The position numbers were made by a program, and so were the translations under genes. A DNA stretch of 46,599 bases, taken from positions 1 through 46,599 of the forward strand of contig JBFFXF010000016.1 in NCBI GenBank assembly GCA_041569895.1, in the 5' to 3' direction. Under the pieces are notes generated by a model, which did not search any database, was not told the DNA's origin, and saw nothing but the letters and a program-made list of their open reading frames with translations. Of this stretch, positions 8,162-16,300 are shown in pieces. This DNA comes from JBFFXF01 sp041569895 (GTDB lineage Bacteria; Planctomycetota; UBA8108; JACQVS01). Positions within the stretch are counted from its first letter, which is position 1, and each line of letters begins with the position of its first letter.

Positions 8162-11014
8162 ATGCGATATGCACTCACCCTCCTCGTCGTTGGCCTCACT
8201 CCGCTCTCGGTTGCTCAGACTCCCTTGACATGGGAGTCGTTCCCCGGCGAGGTCACGGACATATCCGTGGCGGTGGACGGCAACGTGTGGGCGATCGGCG
8301 CGGACACCGTGAACGGCGGGTCGAGCACTCTCAGGTGGGACGTTCGCAGCCGGCAATGGCGTCGCGTTCCCTCCGACGCGCCCGGCGGCGCGGTCCGCGT
8401 CACGGGCGGGATCATCATTCCGTTCGACGCCGCGGCGGCGGTCGTCAATGATCGCGACGAGATCTTTCTGTGGTTCAACGGCCAGTGGAACATGGCCCGG
8501 GGCGGCGCGCGCGGGACCGACGTCGGCGTCGGAGCCGACGGCTCGCTCTGGCTGGTCGGAAACGGCCGACTGTTTCGCTGGAACGGCTCCGAGGACTGGA
8601 CGGGGCCGTTCTCGCTGCCGGCGGACGAGAGGGCACAACGCATCGCCGTGGGGCCGATGGGACATCCGTGGGCGGTCAGCGGTCGCAACCGGGTCTACAG
8701 ATTCGACGGCGTCTCGTGGGATGAGTTGCCGTCAGATGTGCTCGCCCGGGACATCGACGTCGATGCGGCCGGCACGGTCCGGATCGTCGGACTGGACGGC
8801 GCGGTGCATGCGTGGGACGGCACCGAATGGCGGATTCCTGCCGGAGACCATCCGGAAGGGCTGGTCGCCGTCGCCTCGGGTCCTCGAGGCCATCTCTTCG
8901 CCGTCGACTCCGACCACCGCATCCATCTGGCTCGCCCCGATCCCGACGCGAGCGGCGCCGATCCCCGAGAGGATGCCCCCTGGCAGCCGTTGCCGGGCGC
9001 CGCCGATGACATCGCGGTTGGCGCAAACGGCTCGATCTGGGCGATCGGCGCGGGTGGGTTCGGCATCTACCGCTGGGACGCTGGCCGGTGGTCTCGTCTT
9101 CCGGGCGGCGCCGCCCGCATCGCCGCCGGCCACGTGGAGCCGTTCAGCGCGGCCGCGGCTGTCGTCAACAACAGCGACGAGATCTTCCTGTGGTTCAACG
9201 GCCGGTGGAACATGGCCGAGGGCGGCGCGCGCGGGACCGATGTCGGCATCGGCGCCGACGGCTCACTCTGGGTGATCGGGGGCGGCCAGCTGTTTCGGTG
9301 GAACGGATCGGAGACGTGGACTCGCGCCGTGGCGCTGCCCGGCGGACTGCTGGCGGATCGGCTCGCGGTCGGGCCGGCGGGAGATCCGTGGGTGGTTTTG
9401 AAGGGCCCGCCGAGGCAGGTGTTCCGACTTGCCGGCAACGTCTGGGAGCAGGTCGGGGACGTCGAGGCGGAGGATATCGACGTGGGCGCCGACGGCACGG
9501 CGTGGGTCGTCCGGGCCGGCGGGAATCACCTCCGGTGGACCGGGAGTGAGTGGGTGCCCGCGCCGCCGGAGCACCCCGAGGACCTGACCACCATCGCCGT
9601 CGGGCCGACCGGGAAGCTCCTCGGCATCACGGAAGAGGGCTCCATCCTGGCCGAGACGCGAGCGAAGCTGACCAGGGAGGAGCTCGACGCGGTGCTCGAC
9701 GAGTACGCGCCGGTGCTCGTCTTCTCTTCCGCGGAACCGTACAAGCCGACGTCGGTGGAGTGGTTCCTGGAGCGAGTCGATCAGGACGGATCCGGGCGTC
9801 CGGTGGAGTTCATCTGGGAGGACGGCAATCGCCCATTCTACCGTCTTGCGCTCGACACGCTCGACGAGGCGAGGAGGGGCTCCCTCGCGGACGCCCAGAC
9901 CTACATCCACGTCAAGGCCGACGAGTACCACACGGACGTCCAGTGGTGGTTCTTCTACGCCTTCAACGGGCCCGCATGGGGACGAGTCGGCTGGGCGAGT
10001 TTCCCCAGATGGGACCACGAGGACGTCCTGCTGACTCCGTGCGGTCAGCACGAGGGCGACTGGGAGCACATCACGCTCCGCATCAATCATCTGACACGAG
10101 AGCCGGATGCCGTCTTTCTCGCACAGCACGGCACCGGGCAGTGGATTCACGATACGGCGCGTCTGCGGCGAGACCCGGCGCACCCCGGTCGTCTCGTCGT
10201 CTTCCCGTCGCTGAACGGCCACGCGACGTATCCGTTCCGGGCCCGATACGACGGACAGAAGTTCAGGAAGGGTGTGGGCGCTCTGGACGTCTTCGAGTTC
10301 TGGCTGGCGGACCACGCGCCGGGAAACGGCGAAGCCCTCGATACGCGAGGTCGCCGCGAGCTCATCTCGGCGCACTTCCTCGACGCCCTCGATCGACGGT
10401 CACTCGATGACGCGCTCGAGTACTACGGGGTCGTCGAACCGGCGTGGTTCGAGCTCACCGGGCGGTGGGGAATCATCACCGAGCAGGACCCCAGCCCCGC
10501 GATCGACGCCGTCGAGAACGCGGTTCCGGCATTCGTCCGGGGGCTCTTCGATTTCGGACTCCTCTTCGACGGGAGCTCGTTCCTGGAGGAAGTCACGGGA
10601 GCGGTGGAAGGACAGGATGAGTGCAACGAGTCGTGGGGCCCGGAGCCGCCGTTCGTCAAGGGGAACTGGCTCGGGGGCGACTGCCCCGCGCCTCCCTGCG
10701 CCCCGCCTCCGCTCGTCGCCGGCTCCGGACCGGGCTCCGAGTTCGTCCGCGGCGAGTGCAACGACGACGGCGAGGTGAACATCTCCGACGCTCTCTGCCT
10801 GCTCGGCTGGCTCTTCCTCGGCGGACCGACGCCGGGCTGTCTCGCCGCCGCGAACACCAACGGGGATGAGGCTGTCAACATCTCCGATCCGGTCGCGCTG
10901 CTCGGCTTCCTGTTCCTCGGAGGTCCGCCGCCGGTCGAGCCGTTCCCCGACTGCGGCCCGCGACCGGAAGGCGAGACGCTCGGCTGCGACGCGCCGCCCG
11001 CGGCATGCCGCTGA
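8162..11014 (+). CDS. Secreted tectonin-repeat / Vps62-like / dockerin protein
   Basis: 950-aa secreted protein. The signal peptide is 1-18 (cut after SVAQ). Residues ~25-510 are tectonin-like beta-propeller repeats (DIAVGANGSIWAIG, VGADGSLWVIGGGQLFRW). Residues ~510-835 resemble Vps62/DUF946 proteins: EYAPVLVFSS at 514, YHTDVQWWFFYAFNGP and HEGDWEHITL at 630. Residues 860-935 are a dockerin-like pair (ECNDDGEVNISDAL, NTNGDEAVNISDPV) with the FLFLGGPPP tail. ATG 8162 is chosen because it gives a signal peptide; in-frame upstream codons do not. The two tectonin halves (8403-8590 and 9123-9310) are near-identical in DNA, indicating a recent 720-bp-offset internal duplication. Family knowledge suggests carbohydrate or surface binding; the role here is unknown. 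Confidence 0.83.
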   Translation: MRYALTLLVVGLTPLSVAQTPLTWESFPGEVTDISVAVDGNVWAIGADTVNGGSSTLRWDVRSRQWRRVPSDAPGGAVRVTGGIIIPFDAAAAVVNDRDEIFLWFNGQWNMARGGARGTDVGVGADGSLWLVGNGRLFRWNGSEDWTGPFSLPADERAQRIAVGPMGHPWAVSGRNRVYRFDGVSWDELPSDVLARDIDVDAAGTVRIVGLDGAVHAWDGTEWRIPAGDHPEGLVAVASGPRGHLFAVDSDHRIHLARPDPDASGADPREDAPWQPLPGAADDIAVGANGSIWAIGAGGFGIYRWDAGRWSRLPGGAARIAAGHVEPFSAAAAVVNNSDEIFLWFNGRWNMAEGGARGTDVGIGADGSLWVIGGGQLFRWNGSETWTRAVALPGGLLADRLAVGPAGDPWVVLKGPPRQVFRLAGNVWEQVGDVEAEDIDVGADGTAWVVRAGGNHLRWTGSEWVPAPPEHPEDLTTIAVGPTGKLLGITEEGSILAETRAKLTREELDAVLDEYAPVLVFSSAEPYKPTSVEWFLERVDQDGSGRPVEFIWEDGNRPFYRLALDTLDEARRGSLADAQTYIHVKADEYHTDVQWWFFYAFNGPAWGRVGWASFPRWDHEDVLLTPCGQHEGDWEHITLRINHLTREPDAVFLAQHGTGQWIHDTARLRRDPAHPGRLVVFPSLNGHATYPFRARYDGQKFRKGVGALDVFEFWLADHAPGNGEALDTRGRRELISAHFLDALDRRSLDDALEYYGVVEPAWFELTGRWGIITEQDPSPAIDAVENAVPAFVRGLFDFGLLFDGSSFLEEVTGAVEGQDECNESWGPEPPFVKGNWLGGDCPAPPCAPPPLVAGSGPGSEFVRGECNDDGEVNISDALCLLGWLFLGGPTPGCLAAANTNGDEAVNISDPVALLGFLFLGGPPPVEPFPDCGPRPEGETLGCDAPPAACR

Positions 11015-11133
11015 GCGCGCTCGCGTGTGCGGGACGAGTCCGGCAGCTCGACCGTGGCAGCTTGACCGTGGGTCGGTGGCGGGATAGGGTACGCGGGCGC
11101 TTGGGCACACACTCTTTCGATGGAACGGGTCGC

Positions 11134-12879
11134 ATGCGATTCCGCGCTCTGGCGGTCTGGTTGTGTTTGGGGATGCTCGCGCTGTCCTGCAGGATGGGCG
11201 AGAGCGAGACGAGATCGGGACCGGGCCCGGGTCCGGGTCCGGGACCGGGAGCGGGGACGGGACGCCGGGCCGAGGCTGCGAGGAGGTTCGAGGCGATGCG
11301 CGATGACTATCTCGCGCGCTACAGGCCGCTGGTGATCGAGGCGAATCGGGCGTGGTGGGACGCCGCGATCACCGGCTCGGATGACGACTTCCGGCGCCGC
11401 AAGGAGGCCGAGAACGCGCTGGCGGAGCTGCACAGCGACCGCGAGACCTTCGAGAGCCTGCGGGCGCTCGCGGAGAGCGGCTCGATCGACGATCCGGTGC
11501 TGAAGAGGGAACTGCTCGTCATGGAGCGCAACTTCCTCGAGAAGCAGGCCGACCCGGAGCTCAACCGGCGGATCATCGAGCTCGAGGCGGACGTCGAGCA
11601 GATCTTCAACACGCACAGGAGCGTCGTCGACGACAAGCGGCTCACCGAGAACGAGGTGCGCGAGATCCTGACGTCGACGCGCGACACCGAGCTGGCGCGC
11701 AAGGCGTGGTCCGGCTACATGGCGGTCGGCCGGAAGGTGAAGGACAGGCTCGCGGAGCTCGTCCGGCTGCGCAATCGCGTGGCGCGGGGACTCGGCTTCG
11801 CGAACTTCTTCTCGATGCGCATCGAGATCCAGGAGTTCGACGAGGAGGAGCTCTTCGCCATCTTCGACGAGCTCGACGAGCTCACCCGCGAGCCGTTCGC
11901 CGCCCTCAAGCGCGAGATCGACGCGCACATGATCGAGCGCTTCGGCATCGCCGCGCGCGATCTCGGGCCGTGGCACACGGCAGACCTCTTCTTCCAGGAG
12001 GCGCCGGACCTCGGCGACGTGCGACTCGACGACCTCTACCGCGATCGGGACCCGGTCGCCCTCTCGGCGAAACACTTCGAGAGCATGGGCCTCGAGGTCG
12101 CCGACATCCTCGCGCGCAGCGACCTCTACGAGAAGGAGGGGAAGAGCCCGCACGCGTTCTGCACCAACATCGACCGCGACCAGGACATCCGCGTGCTGTG
12201 CAACGTCAAACCGAACGCCAACTGGATGGACACCGTGCACCACGAGCTCGGTCACGGCGTCTACGACAAGTACGTCGGCCGCGACGTGCCGTTCCTGCTG
12301 CACGGGCCGTCGCACATCCTGACCACCGAGGGCATCGCCATGCTCTTCGGCGCGCTGACGAGGAACGAGGAGTTCCTGGCGCGAGTGCTCGAGGTGCCCG
12401 CGGCGCAGCTCCCGACGTACGCGGCCGAGGCGCGACGCAGCCTGCGCGCCGAGAAGCTGATCTTCAGCCGCTGGGCGCAAGTGATGCTGCGTTTCGAGCG
12501 CGCCATGTACAGCGAGCCCGGACAGGACCTCAACGCCCTGTGGTGGCGCCTCAAGAAGCAGTACCAGCTCCTCGATCCGCCGGATGACATGTCGGGCGCC
12601 GACTACGGCGCCAAGATGCACGTCGTCGGCGCGCCGGTCTACTACCACAACTACATGCTCGGCGACCTCTTCTCGAGCCAGGTCGCCGCCCGCGCCGCGA
12701 GGGAGCTGGGCATCGACGACCCCCGCACCACCTGCTTCCACGGCAGCGAGGAGACCGGCGAGTTCCTGCGCCAGCGCATCTTCGCGCCGGGCAACCTCCG
12801 CGACTGGCGCGAGCTCACCGTCGCCGCGACCGGCGAGCCACTGACGGCGAAGTATTACGCGGCGCAGTTCGTGGAGTGA
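11134..12879 (+). CDS. M2-family (ACE-like) metallopeptidase, lipoprotein
   Basis: 581-aa predicted lipoprotein peptidase. A signal with lipobox LALSC (Cys 19) is followed by a Gly-Pro repeat linker at ~29-42 and then the peptidase domain. Zinc motif HELGH is at 370-374 (ACE has HEMGH), and the third ligand is probably E399 in TTEGIAM. N-terminal blocks (ANRAWWDAAITGSDD, RKEAENALAELHSDRETF, LMERNFLEKQADPEL, RNRVARGLGFANFFSM) match M2 peptidases. It would cleave dipeptides from peptide C-termini outside the cytoplasmic membrane (family inference). The linker is encoded by a hexamer repeat tract, which is unusual. ATG 11134 gives the lipobox; an ATG at 11120 is in another frame. Confidence 0.88.
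   Translation: MRFRALAVWLCLGMLALSCRMGESETRSGPGPGPGPGPGAGTGRRAEAARRFEAMRDDYLARYRPLVIEANRAWWDAAITGSDDDFRRRKEAENALAELHSDRETFESLRALAESGSIDDPVLKRELLVMERNFLEKQADPELNRRIIELEADVEQIFNTHRSVVDDKRLTENEVREILTSTRDTELARKAWSGYMAVGRKVKDRLAELVRLRNRVARGLGFANFFSMRIEIQEFDEEELFAIFDELDELTREPFAALKREIDAHMIERFGIAARDLGPWHTADLFFQEAPDLGDVRLDDLYRDRDPVALSAKHFESMGLEVADILARSDLYEKEGKSPHAFCTNIDRDQDIRVLCNVKPNANWMDTVHHELGHGVYDKYVGRDVPFLLHGPSHILTTEGIAMLFGALTRNEEFLARVLEVPAAQLPTYAAEARRSLRAEKLIFSRWAQVMLRFERAMYSEPGQDLNALWWRLKKQYQLLDPPDDMSGADYGAKMHVVGAPVYYHNYMLGDLFSSQVAARAARELGIDDPRTTCFHGSEETGEFLRQRIFAPGNLRDWRELTVAATGEPLTAKYYAAQFVE
11216..11264. repeat. Hexamer repeat tract inside coding sequence, unit GGGNCC
   Basis: Units GGGNCC with N = A, C, T, T, A, then GGGAGC and GGGGAC. 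Read in frame it gives the (Gly-Pro)n linker between lipobox and peptidase domain of the M2 gene. It is the only long tract of this family in the window lying inside a confident gene. Confidence 0.85.
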
Positions 12880-12928
12880 CTCCGATCACCAGACGGCGCG
12901 AGCGCGGCCGACGTGCGGCGAGGACGGG

Positions 12929-12960
12929 AACGCAGATTACGCAGATTGCGCAGATCGAGG
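12929..12960. repeat. ACGCAGATT 9-bp tandem repeat
   Basis: Three adjacent 9-bp units: acgcagatt, acgcagatt, gcgcagatc. A two-unit copy occurs at 27057-27075. It opens a 300-bp block made entirely of short-period repeats after the M2 peptidase gene. Confidence 0.8.
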
Positions 12961-12970
12961 ATCATCAGCT

Positions 12971-13045
12971 TCTCTCTGATCTCTGAGTCGGTCCTCCGTC
13001 TCTGATCTCTGACCTCTGACCTCTGACCTCGGATCTCGGATCTCG
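12971..13045. repeat. TCTGAYCTC-type tandem repeat
   Basis: Imperfect units of 7-9 bp such as tctctgatc, tctgatctc and tgacctc, drifting at the 3' side into cggatctcggatctc and then directly into the GGTATC hexamer tract. The gradual transition suggests related origin or slippage between unit types. Confidence 0.75.
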
Positions 13046-13119
13046 GTATCGGAATCGGTATCGGTATCGGAATCGGTATCGGTATCGGAGTCGGTATCGG
13101 ACATCGGAATCGGTATCGC
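13039..13119. repeat. Hexamer repeat tract, unit GGNATC
   Basis: About thirteen units, mostly GGTATC and GGAATC, with single GGAGTC and one 7-nt unit GGACATC. G1, G2 and C6 are fixed and positions 3-4 vary. The sister tract is at 41566-41643. It lies upstream of the giant gene at 13375. Confidence 0.85.
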
Positions 13120-13179
13120 ACTCGTCCCTGCACCGCTCGAGCCCCGGCCCCGACGTCGCGCACGACGACGACGGCTTTC

Positions 13180-13235
13180 GGGCACGGGCACGGGCACGGG
13201 AACGGGCACGGGAACGGGAACGGGGACGGGGACGA
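13180..13235. repeat. Hexamer repeat tract, unit GGGNAC
   Basis: Nine GGGNAC units with N = C, C, C, A, C, A, A, G, G. The last five (C, A, A, G, G) and their flank are the same as the tract at 18190-18226, implying copying between the two sites. Confidence 0.85.
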
Positions 13236-13240
13236 AGACA

Positions 13241-13374
13241 GTGCCGCCGGCGAGTTTTTTTTGGGGAGACCGGCGCCGAGAGGCTAAGATGCCTCTCGGG
13301 TCGACAACGGCGCGCGACCAGTCACGAAATATCCCACGGAGGGGAACCCAACCGTCAGTCCACGGAGGGGCTGC
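13241..13374 (+). promoter_or_regulatory. Leader of the giant-gene cassette with hairpin and strong RBS
   Basis: Contains a T8 run (13254-13262) and a perfect 9-bp hairpin, CCGAGAGGC (13276-13284) with GCCTCTCGG (13291-13299), loop taagat. CCACGGAGGGG then occurs twice, ending near 13345 and 13370; the second is the ribosome-binding site 4 nt before ATG 13375. The hairpin could be a terminator for upstream transcription or a 5'-UTR control element; no promoter hexamers stand out. Confidence 0.45.
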
Positions 13375-16300
13375 ATGGTCCGCCGCACCATCCCCCTTCC
13401 GTCCGGAGCCGTCACGGACCGGGTCTCACGGACGGACATACAGGGGCACCGCCGCGTCGCCGGACTCGAGAACGCCATCGGTTTGTTCGTTCACGGCTCC
13501 GGTCCCGGTCCCGATCGATCGCAGCGACCGATCCCGCTCTTCTTCCAACTGCTCGATCCCGAGCGCCACGAGCTCGGCTTCGCTCCGGGCGACCGCTGTT
13601 ACGAGGTGCTCTCGGACGATCAGGGACGCTTCGATCTGCCGCGATCGCTGCCGCCCATCCTCTCGGTCGCGCAACCCGGTGACGAGCCCGACTTCCCGTC
13701 GCACCTCGTCGTCGTCCGGCACGCGCACACCGAGGGCGCCTTCGAGCTGCTCCACGACGTCATCGAGGGCGGTTTCCAGTTCCACCTCGAGGAGTTCCTC
13801 AACCTCGCGCACGCGCTCGCGACGGTGCTCGAGTTCCTGCACGGGCACGGCATCGTCCACGCTCAGTGGAACGCGCGCAGCGTTCTCTGCGTGCCGCGCG
13901 AGGCGCCCGAGTCGGCCTTCGGCGACACCGCGTCTCACCGGTACCTCGTCCTCAACACCGGCGTGCGCTTCCGCGATCCGGACGCCGTGCCGCGAGAGTG
14001 CCTCGAGCGCGGCTACTTCCCCGAGGAGACGCTGCGCACGAAGCGCGGCATGCCGGAGGCCGCGACGCTCGACCTCGGCGCCGACGTCTACTGCTTCTCT
14101 GCCTTCCTGCGCGACGTCTTCCAGCGCGCCACCGCGGTCGAGGACCTGACGCGACAGGCGACGCGGATCCGCGAGCGCTTCGTCACCGCGATGATCCGCA
14201 GCGGCACGGAGTGCGACACGAGGGTGGCGCTGGCCAAGGAGCAGGAGATCCTCGATCACCTCTACACCATCAAATCGAGGATCGAGTCGCTCATCGAGCG
14301 CGGCCTGCGCACCCGCACCGAGCGCTCGAGCGCGGCGACGCTCGCGGGGGGCTACCGCGATCTGCAGGAGAAGACGGAGCGGTACTCGCGGCTGCTCCTC
14401 GAGAGCCCGTCGCCGACCAACGTGTTCGGAAACGAGCTCGCCGGCTACGTGCCCTACCGCATCACCGTGAAGCCGGCGGTCTGCAACAGCTTCGAGGAGT
14501 CGACGGTGGCGATCAGCGGCGCCGCGTTGCCCTCCGAGGTCGTGCGCGTGTCGCTCGGCGAGTCCGACGTCCTCCTCGAGCCGTCGGAGATCGAGGAGCC
14601 GGGACGCCGCCTGCGCGTCTCGATCCCGCAGGGACTGCCCGCCGGCGAGCACCAGATCCTCATCAACAACCGGCGCGCGGACCAGCCCCTGTGCGTCGTG
14701 TCGCCGACCTGGAGCGCGGTGGTCCCCGAGTCGGTGCGCCAGCCGTGGCCGGGGTTCGGCCCCATCGCCGTGGAGATCCGCGCGCGCGATCTGCCCTCGC
14801 GGCTCGACTTCCGCCTGGTCGCGGAGGGAAGCGAGGTCGCGGTGACGGACCTGCTCGCCGCCGAGCACGAGGAGGCAAGTGACCCCGGGGAGGCGCGTGC
14901 CCCGCTCCCCTCCGCGCCGGCCTTCGTCGACGCCACCGCGATGACGCGCGAGAGCGGCGCGGACGGCGAGCGCATCCGCCTCGAGTTCCCCGAGGACTCC
15001 CCGGTCGGCCCCCACGCGATCCGCTGCAACGGCCTCGACACCGGGCTGCGCTTCCGCGTCGACGATCCGCTCCCCGAGCCGGTCCTCGTCGAGGGCGGCG
15101 TGTCGCCGGGGGAGGTGTCGAACCACCGCGAGCAGCGCGTCACGCTCAGCGGCCGTGACTTCCACGAGAAGATGATCGTCGACCTCGGCGAGGACCGACC
15201 CGCCGCGCTCGGTTTCGAGCTCGTGGGCAACCGCGGGCGCGAGGCGACGCTGCTCGTTCCTGAGGGAACGCCGCCGGGCGACTACCCGCTGCGCATCAAC
15301 AGGAAGGAGAGCGGCGTCGAGCTCAGGATCCACGCGCCGCGGTGGACCGCGGTGTCGCCGGGCTCGGTCGTGCTCCGGCGTCGCCAGAAGGGCGCGCCGA
15401 GCATCACGGTGAGCGGCGCCAACTTGCCGGAGATCGACCCCGACCGCGGCGACGCCTACAGCCTGCGGACGCGCACCGGGAAGGAGATCGCCGGCGCCGT
15501 GCTCGAGGCTCGCGAGGCGGAGGAGGGGAAGTCGCACACCCTCGTGCTCTCGCCGCGCCTGCGTCGCGGCAAGGCCCGCCTCGCGTTCGGCGGCGCGGAC
15601 ACGCGTCTCAGGCTGCGGGTGCGAAGGCAACTCCCGCGCGGCGTGTGGGTCGTCATCGCGCTCGGGCTCCTCGGCGCGCTCGGCGTCGCCGGCCACCAGC
15701 TGGCGCGCGCGCTCGCGCCCGAGATCACCGCGCTCGATCGACAGCGCGTCTTCAACTTTCACGACACCACCGTGTCCCTGTCGGGGCGCCGTCTCGAGCG
15801 CATCACCCTCGAGGAGGTCGACGGGACTCACACCGCGACGATCCCGCTCGAGGCGCCCGAGGCCGAGGGCGAGGAGGGCGACGAGGGCCGGTACCGCTTC
15901 TCGGTCGATGGCTTCACGCCGGGCGAGTACCGGCTCGTGCCACACGCGACGATCCTCCGCGGAGAGCCGGCCGCCGAGCCCCTCACCATCGCGTCACCGC
16001 GTTTCGAGCTCGAGCCGGCGGTGGTCGATCGCCTCGAGCGATCCGAGCTCGTGCTCTCGAGCGCGAGCGGGTTCCCCATCGAGACCATCGAGACGCCGAC
16101 GCTCACACTGCGGCGAGCGACGCCATCGGTCGAGCAGGCGCTCGAGGAGGATGCGCCCGAACCGGGCCTCGACTTCCCCCTCGACGGCGCCGGGCGATTC
16201 GTCATCGAGGCCGGGGCGCTCCGCCCCGAGCAGGAGGGCGAGTACGAGGTCCTCCTCGACGGCACGGCGCTCGACGCGTCCCTCTCCGCGAGCGGCGATG

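Noticed and set aside
12937..13209. Open frames giving (Val-Pro)n, (Ile-Pro)n or (Ser-Asp-Thr-Asp)n proteins.
   Set aside because: They are translations of the short tandem repeat arrays; no RBS, and the frame ends are arbitrary. Kept as repeats.
13039..13235. Possible CRISPR or diversity-generating variable repeat.
   Set aside because: The units are 6 bp with no 20-40-bp repeat/spacer structure, no Cas gene and no reverse transcriptase or template/variable repeat pair in the window.
13254..13262. T8 run as an intrinsic terminator tail.
   Set aside because: No stable stem immediately precedes it; the good hairpin lies downstream of the T-run, so it is listed only as part of a leader.
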